Source: Clostridiales bacterium
GTDB lineage: Bacteria > Bacillota > Clostridia > Oscillospirales > JAAYOS01
NCBI GenBank assembly: GCA_012521525.1
Contig: JAAYMG010000364.1
Coordinates: forward strand, 1 to 7,257
DNA: 7,257 nt
Reading direction: 5' to 3'
A program made the translations under genes and the position numbers. The notes under the pieces are model-generated. The model saw only the letters and a program-made list of their open reading frames with translations, had not been told where the DNA came from and did not search any database. The first letter of the stretch is position 1; every line of letters begins with the position of its first letter. Shown piece after piece: positions 1 to 5,398 of this stretch.

Positions 1-1
1 A

Positions 2-853
2 AAAAAAGCTCTTGTCGAGACCAATGGTGATATGGATGCCGCTATAAAGTATCTGCGCGAGCGCGGATTGGCAGCGGCAGCGAAGAAAGCGGGAAGGATC
101 GCCGCCGACGGCCTCGTCTATGCGAATGTTTATGAAGACGGCACAGGCGTGGTCCTGGAAGTGAACAGTGAAACTGACTCTGTCGCGAAGAACGAAGAGT
201 TCAAGAAATTCGTCGAGGATGTTGCCAGGGTCATCGCTGAGAAGGCTCCTGCCGATGTTGATGCGCTGCTCGAACTGAACTATCCGGGCACTGACCTTAC
301 AGTAGCTGACGTACAGCGCGACAAGATCCTTGTGATCGGCGAAAACATCAAGATCCGCCGCTTTGAGAGGATCTCCGGCGGTTTCAACGTAACGTATGTC
401 CACATGGGCGGAAAGATAGGCGTACTGGTCAATATGGAAGTCTCGGACAGCATAACTGACAAAGAAGCTGTCACGGAGCTCGGAAAAGACATTGCCATGC
501 AGGTTGCTGCCATGAATCCCCGCTTCCTCAGCCCCGAGGATGTGGACAGCGAGACTTACGAGTCCGAGAAGCAGATACTGATGGCTCAGGTCATGCAGGA
601 GGGCAAGCCTGAGGCTATAGCAGAGAAGATTGTCGCGGGAAGAATGAACAAGTTCTATGAGGAGAGCTGCCTGCTCAAACAGGCCTTCGTAAAGGACAGC
701 AAGCTGTCCGTTGAAAAGCATGTGGAGGCTGTTGCAAAGGAGCTTGGAGCAACGATCGCAGTAAAACGCTTCGTTCGCTTTGAGAAAGGCGAGGGAATCG
801 AGAAGCGTTCCGACAATCTTGCCGATGAAGTTGCCAAAATGATTGGCAAGTAA
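2..853 (+). CDS. tsf: Elongation factor Ts (EF-Ts), 5' partial
   Basis: EF-Ts is the cytoplasmic guanine-nucleotide exchange factor that releases GDP from EF-Tu. The frame is open from the window edge and reads KKALVETNGD, then the D-AAI-YLRERGLAAAAKKAGRIAADG block. This is the end of the N-terminal UBA-like domain, so the true start lies roughly 25 codons upstream and is outside the window. The core dimerisation and coiled-coil regions follow, and the protein ends with the family-typical RFEKGEGIEKRSDNLADEV and a TAA stop. About 283 residues are visible, implying a full length near 305-310, normal for the family. Oddity: the EF-Tu-contacting TDFVA motif reads TDSVA (Ser codon at 179-181). 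In this gene order rpsB normally lies just upstream. A strong terminator follows, so tsf ends its transcription unit. Identification is secure. Confidence 0.97.
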   Translation, partial: KKALVETNGDMDAAIKYLRERGLAAAAKKAGRIAADGLVYANVYEDGTGVVLEVNSETDSVAKNEEFKKFVEDVARVIAEKAPADVDALLELNYPGTDLTVADVQRDKILVIGENIKIRRFERISGGFNVTYVHMGGKIGVLVNMEVSDSITDKEAVTELGKDIAMQVAAMNPRFLSPEDVDSETYESEKQILMAQVMQEGKPEAIAEKIVAGRMNKFYEESCLLKQAFVKDSKLSVEKHVEAVAKELGATIAVKRFVRFEKGEGIEKRSDNLADEVAKMIGK

Positions 854-866
854 TATGAAATTCAGT

Positions 867-902
867 AATACCGCGACGGATTTCATCCATCGCGGTATTT
901 TT
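867..902 (+). terminator. Intrinsic terminator after tsf
   Basis: A perfect 10-bp stem pairs AATACCGCGA (867-876) with TCGCGGTATT (890-899). The loop can add a further GGA/TCC pairing (878-880 with 886-888), and the 3' arm runs into five consecutive T (898-902). It starts 13 bases after the tsf stop. This is the classic rho-independent layout and should end most rpsB-tsf transcription, which implies that pyrH has its own promoter. Confidence 0.9.
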
Positions 903-927
903 GTATGGGGTCGAATAATGCCAAAAT

Positions 928-977
928 CCGGCAAATCATATGAAGACGGTGAGGATCACATGTATCGCATTTGCCGG
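928..977. repeat. Inverted repeat CCGGCAAAT / ATTTGCCGG
   Basis: Two perfect 9-base complementary arms (928-936 and 969-977) flank a 32-base loop that holds a further weak GTGA/TCAC pairing (949-952 with 956-959). No T run follows, so it does not look like a terminator. It could be an RNA stem or a site for a dimeric DNA-binding protein; nothing in the sequence decides between these. Confidence 0.55.
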
Positions 978-1080
978 GATATGATATTCGCTCACATTGT
1001 CAGAATATGACGTTTGGCGCAAAATATTCGCGGAAGAATGTTTCAGATTGCATATGAAAGGAAAAAAACTGTTTGCCCCC

Positions 1081-1109
1081 TTTCCAAAACAGCCAATTTA
1101 TATTAGAAT
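1081..1109 (+). promoter_or_regulatory. Possible upstream promoter for pyrH (weak)
   Basis: TTTCCA (1081-1086) and TAGAAT (1104-1109) are 17 bases apart. The -10 matches the sigma-A consensus at five of six bases and the -35 at four of six. The site lies directly upstream of a better promoter, and its AT-rich -10 region may instead act as an UP-like element for that one. Confidence 0.3.
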
Positions 1110-1113
1110 AGAG

Positions 1114-1142
1114 CTGACATGGATTTGGTATTGTCATATGAT
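1114..1142 (+). promoter_or_regulatory. Main predicted sigma-A promoter of the pyrH operon
   Basis: The -35 CTGACA (1114-1119) and -10 TATGAT (1137-1142) each match the consensus at five of six bases and are separated by the ideal 17 bases. AT-rich sequence lies just upstream (about 1095-1110). Transcription would begin near 1149-1150, giving a leader of roughly 105 bases before the pyrH ATG. The -10 overlaps the palindrome TCATATGA (1134-1141), a possible operator. Its position after the tsf terminator and before an uninterrupted run of seven genes supports it as the operon promoter. Confidence 0.65.
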
Positions 1143-1180
1143 TTCTGCCTAAATTCAAAAATTCCCATAACTCAATACGA

Positions 1181-1186
1181 TATAAT
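1181..1186 (+). promoter_or_regulatory. Perfect -10 hexamer TATAAT without a clear -35
   Basis: TATAAT is a perfect -10 match, but positions 1157-1163 at the usual distance (A-rich, AAAATT) do not resemble TTGACA and there is no TG extension. It could be a secondary start or a chance match in AT-rich sequence within the leader of the stronger promoter. Confidence 0.25.
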
Positions 1187-1195
1187 TACGGTGCG

Positions 1196-1250
1196 CCGCT
1201 CTCCGTGAAAGCGGAAGCCGTGGATCAGTCAGCCACGGTGTTCGGAGAAG
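1196..1250 (+). promoter_or_regulatory. pyrH leader: alternative hairpins including SD sequestration
   Basis: The pyrH SD (GGAG, 1244-1247) lies in CGGAGA (1243-1248), which is exactly complementary to TCTCCG (1200-1205). Between these lies a hairpin CCGTGG/CCACGG (1218-1223 with 1233-1238). A competing stem CCGCT/AGCGG (1196-1200 with 1210-1214) puts the anti-SD bases in its loop, shares T1200 with the first pairing, and would leave the SD free. The pairings are seen in the sequence; a regulatory role is inference. There is no T run, so it is not a terminator, and I see no match to the PyrR-binding consensus. Confidence 0.4.
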
Positions 1251-1254
1251 AAAA

Positions 1255-1983
1255 ATGCCGAAAGCGAAGTATAAAAGAGTTCTGATAAAGGTATCAGGAG
1301 AAGTACTTGCCGGCAATAACGTTTACAACGGCAAGAAATTTGGTATAGATATAGATTTTGTCCGGTCATTATGCGAAGTGGTAAAGAAATGCCAGGAAGC
1401 GGGAGTTGAGATAGGCATCGTCGTTGGAGGAGGAAACTTCTGGCGGGGTGTAAAGGACGGCGGCGGCAAGATAGAAAGGACCCGCGCAGACCACATGGGG
1501 ATGCTTGCAACGACCATAAACGCTCTTGCGCTGGCGGATGTCCTCGAAAAGATGGATGTCGAAGTAAGAGTGCAGACAGCGATCGAGATGCGGGCGTTTG
1601 CCGAGCCATATGTGAGGCTGAGGGCATGCAGGCATCTTGAAAAGGGCAGGGTGGTCATATTTGCGGCTGGTACGGGCAACCCGTATTTTTCGACCGATAC
1701 CGCTGCGGTGTTGAGAGCTGCGGAGATAAATGCGGATATCATACTTCTTGCAAAGAACGTAGACGGTATATATGACGATGACCCGGCCGTCAACCCGAAC
1801 GCAAAGCGTTACGACACCCTGACTTACTCGGAGATCCTCCGAAAGCATCTTCAGGCGATGGATACGACAGCCACATCGCTTTCGATGGACAACAATATAC
1901 CGGTACTGTTTTTCGCGCTCAACGATCCGGAAAACATATACAGGGCCGTAATGGGCGAAAAAGTAGGAACTATCGTAAAGTAG
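1255..1983 (+). CDS. pyrH: UMP kinase (uridylate kinase)
   Basis: This bacterial-type, amino-acid-kinase-fold enzyme phosphorylates UMP to UDP with ATP in the cytoplasm and is normally a hexamer regulated by GTP and UTP. The 242 residues match the family length. Visible motifs in order are the phosphate-binding K12-VSGE (12-16), the VVGGGNFWRG glycine loop (56-65), RADHMGMLAT (77-86) of the UMP and effector-site helix, and EPYVRLR (117-123). After these come AAGTGNPYFSTDTAA (137-151) of the UMP-binding segment and KNVDGIYDDDP (167-177) of the ATP site. The ATG is preceded by GGAG with 7 bases of spacing. It is the first gene of the operon, behind its own promoter and a leader that may fold over the SD. 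No key residue appears to be missing. Confidence 0.97.
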   Translation: MPKAKYKRVLIKVSGEVLAGNNVYNGKKFGIDIDFVRSLCEVVKKCQEAGVEIGIVVGGGNFWRGVKDGGGKIERTRADHMGMLATTINALALADVLEKMDVEVRVQTAIEMRAFAEPYVRLRACRHLEKGRVVIFAAGTGNPYFSTDTAAVLRAAEINADIILLAKNVDGIYDDDPAVNPNAKRYDTLTYSEILRKHLQAMDTTATSLSMDNNIPVLFFALNDPENIYRAVMGEKVGTIVK

Positions 1984-2001
1984 TTTTTTGATCTCTCGTT
2001 A

Positions 2002-2026
2002 TTTCCCGACAGGCTGTTGTCGGAAA
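2002..2026 (+). other. Hairpin in the pyrH-frr spacer
   Basis: CCGACA (2006-2011) pairs with TGTCGG (2018-2023) around a 6-base loop. TTT/AAA (2002-2004 with 2024-2026) extends the stem past one bulged C. No T run follows, so transcription is not expected to stop. The hairpin sits in the longest gap of the operon (88 bases) and could be an mRNA stability or processing element. Confidence 0.45.
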
Positions 2027-2071
2027 CAGAATAAACTGACAGAAAAATCCAATCAGAAATGGGGTATAATC

Positions 2072-2620
2072 ATGGCGCAGTCTAAGTATGAAGAAAAAAT
2101 GGACAAAACGATATCGGTCCTCGTAAACCAGTTTGCAACCATAAGGGCCGGAAGGGCCAATGCCGCTGTTCTTGATCGCATCACGATCGAGTATTATGGA
2201 GCCAAGACACCTATCAACGCGGTTGCTACCATTTCGACTCCGGATCCGAGGACTCTCATGATCCAACCGTGGGATACCAGCGTCCTCAAGGACATCGAGA
2301 AGGCTATACAGGCGTCGGATCTGGGTATAAATCCTACAAATGACGGGAAAGTGATCCGCCTAGTTTTTCCTCAGCTGACAGAGGAACGCAGGAGAGAGCT
2401 GACCAAGCAGATAAAGAAGTATGGAGAAGATGCAAAGGTTGCCCTTCGGAATATAAGGCGCGAAGCACTGGATGATTACAAAAACCAGAAGAAGAAATCC
2501 GAAATCACGGAGGATGACTTCAAAATGCTGGAAAAGGAGATCCAGGAACTGCTTGACAACAAGATAAAAGAAGTCGACAAGCAGGTCGAGATCAAGGAAA
2601 AGGAACTCCTTAGCCTCTAG
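2072..2620 (+). CDS. frr: Ribosome recycling factor
   Basis: RRF acts with EF-G to split the post-termination ribosome and free mRNA and tRNA. The 182 residues are close to the usual 185. The N-terminal helix contains FATIRAGRAN (21-30). Domain II spans roughly 31-105, with YYG-TPI-AVA (41-52), DPRTLMIQPWD (58-68) and the INPTNDG-VIRL-FP block (86-100). The C-terminal helices include LT-QIKKYGEDAKVALRNIRREALD (110-134) and the charged tail. The start is the ATG at 2072, not the in-frame TTG at 1988: the extra 28 residues would be unlike the family, while MAQSKYEEKM fits. The SD is weak (GGGG, 2061-2064, 7 bases away), so translation may rely partly on coupling or on the upstream hairpin region. 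The gap to pyrH is 88 bases. Confidence 0.96.
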   Translation: MAQSKYEEKMDKTISVLVNQFATIRAGRANAAVLDRITIEYYGAKTPINAVATISTPDPRTLMIQPWDTSVLKDIEKAIQASDLGINPTNDGKVIRLVFPQLTEERRRELTKQIKKYGEDAKVALRNIRREALDDYKNQKKKSEITEDDFKMLEKEIQELLDNKIKEVDKQVEIKEKELLSL

Positions 2621-2642
2621 TCCGTATATTTGCAAATTTGCC

Positions 2643-2647
2643 GGAGG
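2643..2647 (+). promoter_or_regulatory. SD of uppS, pointing to a CTG start
   Basis: GGAGG here is the only strong SD in the frr-uppS junction. Eight bases downstream (2656) is an in-frame CTG. The canonical in-frame candidates do not fit: TTG at 2638 lies upstream of the SD and has no SD of its own, and GTG at 2647 overlaps the SD. Confidence 0.6.
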
Positions 2648-2655
2648 TGTGCGGT

Positions 2656-3399
2656 CTGTTCAATCTGTTCAGGAAGAAAGCCGAGATCGACCTTTCGAGA
2701 CTCCCTGTTCACATCGCGATAATAATGGACGGCAACGGCCGTTGGGCCAGCCGCAGGGGACTGCCGCGAAGCGCCGGTCATGCAGCCGGCGCCGAAACCT
2801 TTCGCAGCATTGCCACATATTGCAGGGATATCGGAATACAATATCTTACGGTATACGCATTTTCTACGGAAAACTGGAAAAGGCCTGAACAAGAGATCAC
2901 AGCTATCTGGGATCTCCTTAGAAAGTACCTGCTGGAGTCCATTCAAAAGATGGCAAAGGAGCGCGTCAAGATTCATATAATGGGTGATGTGGGCGCCATG
3001 CCTGACGACATCCGGCAGCTGATTTATGAGACAGAGCGTTTATCCCGCACATATAGCGGCATTCAACTGAACATTTGCCTCAATTATGGCGGCAGATACG
3101 AAATCGTCAGGGCTGCCAGGAACCTGGCGGCCGACTGCGCAGCCGGAAAACTGCAGCCGGCCGATATCGATCAGGCGCTGTTTGAATCGTTTCTATATTC
3201 AGCCGGAGTACCCGATCCCGACCTGATAATTCGTCCGAGCGGCGAACACAGGATATCCAACTTTTTGCTGTGGCAATGTGCTTATTCGGAGTTTTACTTT
3301 ACAAAAACCCTTTGGCCGGACTTCAGCATCAATGAACTGAATACTGCGATAGCCGAATATCAGAGGCGGGAAAGACGGTTTGGAGGGATTAAAGCTTAA
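2656..3399 (+). CDS. uppS: Isoprenyl transferase (undecaprenyl diphosphate synthase)
   Basis: This cis-prenyltransferase condenses isopentenyl diphosphate onto farnesyl diphosphate to make the undecaprenyl carrier lipid of peptidoglycan synthesis, at the inner face of the membrane. Counting from CTG 2656 (247 aa), motifs are HIAIIMDGNGRWA (19-31) with catalytic Asp25, RSAGH (39-43), YAFSTENW (67-74), LNYGGRYEI (142-150), IIRPSGEHRISNFLLWQ (191-207) and Glu212. With this start, Asp25, His42, Arg193, Arg199 and Glu212 are each offset by exactly one from the E. coli enzyme's Asp26, His43, Arg194, Arg200 and Glu213. The canonical alternative, TTG 2638, gives 253 aa with an N-terminus MPEVCG but no SD. 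The next ATG is inside the catalytic motif and is impossible. The stop overlaps the cdsA start by one base (TAATG). Function is certain; the start is about 60 percent certain. Confidence 0.95.
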   Translation: MFNLFRKKAEIDLSRLPVHIAIIMDGNGRWASRRGLPRSAGHAAGAETFRSIATYCRDIGIQYLTVYAFSTENWKRPEQEITAIWDLLRKYLLESIQKMAKERVKIHIMGDVGAMPDDIRQLIYETERLSRTYSGIQLNICLNYGGRYEIVRAARNLAADCAAGKLQPADIDQALFESFLYSAGVPDPDLIIRPSGEHRISNFLLWQCAYSEFYFTKTLWPDFSINELNTAIAEYQRRERRFGGIKA

Positions 3400-4214
3400 T
3401 GGCTATACGTACCGCCGCAGGCTTTGTTCTGCTGGCAATCACTTTTTCTGTTATATTTTTTGCTCCTGTATGGGCTTTCCCGATTGCGGTATCGCTCATT
3501 TCCGCATTTGCGGTCCTTGAGATACTGCACAGCACGGGGTTTATCCGCAAAAAACTTTTATTGGCCTATGCCGTGATCATTTCGGCTCTTATACCGATCT
3601 GGGTATTTTTCGATGAGATCCCCGAGTTTGCCACGCTGGGCCTGTTTTTGTTCGTATTCCTGCTGTTTATCGATTGCCTGACCGAGTCACAGGAGTCGGC
3701 TTTCGAGCGTATCAGCGGTATATTTTTCTCATCCACGGTCATCCCGTTTTTTTTATCAAGCACAGTGCGCCTGTTTGACATGGAGAACGGACGGGTGCTG
3801 GTCCTGATACCGATAATTTCAGCTTTCGGATCGGATGTATTCGCTTACCTGGTTGGCGGATGGCTGGGGAAAAACAAGCTCTGTCCGCAAATAAGCCCCA
3901 ACAAAACAGTTGAAGGCTCGATCGGCGGACTTTTGATGGCGCCTGTTGTGACCGTACTGTATGGGGTTTTGCTGCAATACGCGTTCCATTATCAGGTAAA
4001 TTACATAGGTATGGTCCTCTACGGTCTTGCCGGCGCATTTGCCGGGCAGGTCGGCGACCTGGCCATGTCCTATGTGAAGAGGCAGTTCCACATAAAGGAC
4101 TTCGGAAATGTCATACCGGGGCACGGCGGGATCCTTGACAGGTTTGACAGCGTTCTGTTTGCGGCTCCGCTAACCGAAATATTGATTTTGATTTTGCCGG
4201 CTGTAGCCGGATGA
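3399..4214 (+). CDS. cdsA: Phosphatidate cytidylyltransferase (CDP-diacylglycerol synthase)
   Basis: This integral membrane enzyme makes CDP-diacylglycerol from phosphatidic acid and CTP, the precursor of phosphatidylglycerol, cardiolipin and other phospholipids. The protein has 271 residues, normal for the family, with about seven or eight hydrophobic segments (for example around 5-40, 53-70, 78-91, 108-122, 132-152, 176-196 and 202-216). The family signature is intact at 224-250: S-YVKR-x4-KD-x-G-x2-IPGHGGILDRFD, with the metal and substrate-binding SDVFAYLVGGWLGKNK (145-160) and ISPNKTVEGSIGG (165-177) before it. The ATG overlaps the uppS stop as TAATG, so translation is probably coupled. 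An SD-like GGAGG lies at 3382-3386, rather far (12 bases). Together with uppS it feeds envelope lipid synthesis. Confidence 0.96.
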   Translation: MAIRTAAGFVLLAITFSVIFFAPVWAFPIAVSLISAFAVLEILHSTGFIRKKLLLAYAVIISALIPIWVFFDEIPEFATLGLFLFVFLLFIDCLTESQESAFERISGIFFSSTVIPFFLSSTVRLFDMENGRVLVLIPIISAFGSDVFAYLVGGWLGKNKLCPQISPNKTVEGSIGGLLMAPVVTVLYGVLLQYAFHYQVNYIGMVLYGLAGAFAGQVGDLAMSYVKRQFHIKDFGNVIPGHGGILDRFDSVLFAAPLTEILILILPAVAG

Positions 4215-4216
4215 CA

Positions 4217-4222
4217 GGGAGG
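4217..4222 (+). promoter_or_regulatory. SD selecting the TTG start of dxr
   Basis: GGGAGG lies 7 bases before TTG 4230. The resulting N-terminus MLASVLGCTGSIG puts the Rossmann glycine motif right at the start, as in the Dxr family. No in-frame ATG or GTG competes, and another TTG at 4226 is out of frame. Confidence 0.85.
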
Positions 4223-4229
4223 AACTTGT

Positions 4230-5378
4230 TTGCTCGCTTCGGTATTGGGATGTACCGGTTCCATCGGACTTAATGCGATAGATGTTCTGGAACACTTAAG
4301 TATACCCGTCGCTTCACTTGCCGCAGGGAAAAATTCCGTCATGATGGAGCAATTGGCAAGGCGCTGCAGGCCACGGATTGCAGCGCTTTTCGATGAAAAG
4401 GCGGCTGCGGACCTGCGTGTCCGCCTTGCGGATACCGACATAAAGGTCCTCGGCGGAGAGGACGGCGTGCTTGAAGCGGCATCGATCGAAACGGACGTAA
4501 GCATAAACGCCATTGTGGGGATCGCGGGGCTTCGCCCGACGTTTGCCGCGTTATCGGGAAGCAAAAGGGTCGCCCTCGCAAACAAGGAATCGCTTGTATG
4601 TGCCGGACCGGCGATAATGAAGTACGCCAAAAGGCTGGAGAAGGAGATAATACCGGTCGATTCGGAGCATTCGGCTATTTTCCAGACCCTCCAGTCGTCC
4701 CGACGCAGGCAGGATCTGAAAAAGATATTGCTCACGGCCTCCGGCGGTCCATTTTTGGGAATGACCTCTGAAGAGCTCAAAAATGTATCGCTTGAAGACG
4801 CTCTCAGGCACCCAAACTGGAGCATGGGGAGAAAAATAACCGTAGACTCTGCGTCACTGATGAACAAAGGGTTGGAGTTCATTGAGGCCATGTGCCTTTT
4901 TGATGTCGGTCCTGACCAGATCGACGTTGTGATCCATAAGGAGAGCATAATACATTCGATGGTGGAGTTCGTTGACGGATCGGTCATTGCGCAACTGGGC
5001 GTCGCCGACATGAAGATCCCGATCCAATATGCGATAACCTATCCCTACAGAGAGCCTACAAATACAAAGCCGCTTAATCTGTTCGAAATCGGACGTTTAT
5101 CATTCTATCCCCCGGATTTCGATGCGTTTCCCTGTCTCGGCCTGGCAATGAGAGCCGCACGTGAAGGACAGGGCGCATGCGTTCGCTTGAATGCCGCAAA
5201 TGAAGCGGCAGTTGGACTGTTTCTTGAACAGAAAGTGAAGTTTGTTGATATTCCGATACTGATCGAATATGTGATCGATCACCTTGCCGTTCACGGTGAG
5301 CCGTCGCTTACGGAGATTTTTGAGATTGACGCCGAGGCACGCCGCATGGTTCATGAAAGGGCGGCAATCGGGCGTTAG
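4230..5378 (+). CDS. dxr: 1-deoxy-D-xylulose 5-phosphate reductoisomerase
   Basis: Dxr (IspC) is the second, committed step of the MEP pathway. It converts DXP to 2-C-methyl-D-erythritol 4-phosphate using NADPH and a divalent metal, and is the fosmidomycin target. The length of 382 is typical. Visible motifs are the NADPH loop GCTGSIG (7-13), ALANKESLVCAG (115-126), and PVDSEHSAIFQ (142-152) with metal ligands Asp144 and Glu146. Further on are LTASGGPF (168-175), HPNWSMGRKITVDSASLMNKGLE (194-216) with His194, Ser207, Asn212, Lys213 and Glu216, the loop IHKESIIHSMVEF (235-247), and NAANEAAV in the C-terminal helical domain. All catalytic residues are present. The start is TTG with a good SD. 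It lies 15 bases after cdsA; the pathway partner ispG is two genes downstream. Confidence 0.97.
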   Translation: MLASVLGCTGSIGLNAIDVLEHLSIPVASLAAGKNSVMMEQLARRCRPRIAALFDEKAAADLRVRLADTDIKVLGGEDGVLEAASIETDVSINAIVGIAGLRPTFAALSGSKRVALANKESLVCAGPAIMKYAKRLEKEIIPVDSEHSAIFQTLQSSRRRQDLKKILLTASGGPFLGMTSEELKNVSLEDALRHPNWSMGRKITVDSASLMNKGLEFIEAMCLFDVGPDQIDVVIHKESIIHSMVEFVDGSVIAQLGVADMKIPIQYAITYPYREPTNTKPLNLFEIGRLSFYPPDFDAFPCLGLAMRAAREGQGACVRLNAANEAAVGLFLEQKVKFVDIPILIEYVIDHLAVHGEPSLTEIFEIDAEARRMVHERAAIGR

Positions 5379-5383
5379 TTTCA

Positions 5384-5391
5384 GGGAGGAG
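5384..5391 (+). promoter_or_regulatory. SD of rseP, pointing to a non-canonical start
   Basis: GGGAGGAG is a very strong SD, but no ATG, GTG or TTG follows in the rseP frame at a usable distance. The in-frame codons at 5399 and 5402 are ATC and ATA, 7 and 10 bases after the end of the SD tract. The first canonical codon, TTG 5420, is 28 bases away. Confidence 0.65.
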
Positions 5392-5398
5392 ATTTACC

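Larger units (their letters stand above)
903..1113. other. Non-coding stretch with inverted repeats
   Basis: No convincing gene is seen between the tsf terminator and the pyrH promoter region. Short reading frames exist; the longest noticed has 30 codons at 918-1010. The stretch contains the inverted repeat CCGGCAAAT/ATTTGCCGG (928-936 and 969-977) and a smaller ATATTC/GAATAT pair (984-989 and 1003-1008). It also has a CTGTTT/AAACAG pair (1069-1074 and 1087-1092), a direct repeat ATATTCGC (984-991 and 1024-1031), and two of the three CATATGA motifs. No tRNA-like or known riboswitch pattern was recognised. The function is unknown; it may be a spacer, a protein-binding region or a small RNA. 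Confidence 0.5.

Noticed and set aside
918..1010. A 30-codon ATG reading frame in the intergenic region, with GGGG 7 bases upstream
   Set aside because: Short, no recognisable product, and it runs straight through the inverted repeat; such a frame is expected by chance. Conservation of its codons in relatives would be needed to revive it.
2065..2070. Perfect TATAAT just before frr, as an internal promoter
   Set aside because: No -35 at 16-18 bases (2042-2047 is A-rich); CTGACA at 2036-2041 is 23 bases away. The start point would fall inside frr, a few bases after its ATG, and the hexamer lies in the SD-to-start spacer.
1988..2071. N-terminal extension of frr from TTG 1988
   Set aside because: The 28 added residues do not resemble the RRF family, include the spacer hairpin, and lack an SD; ATG 2072 gives a standard-length protein.
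4070..5011. Long minus-strand open frame (313 codons) opposite dxr and the cdsA end
   Set aside because: It is antisense to two well-conserved enzymes, is rich in Ser, Thr and Pro as expected from a shadow frame, has no recognisable domain, and no promoter or SD was noticed. The other minus-strand frames in the window are rejected for the same reasons.
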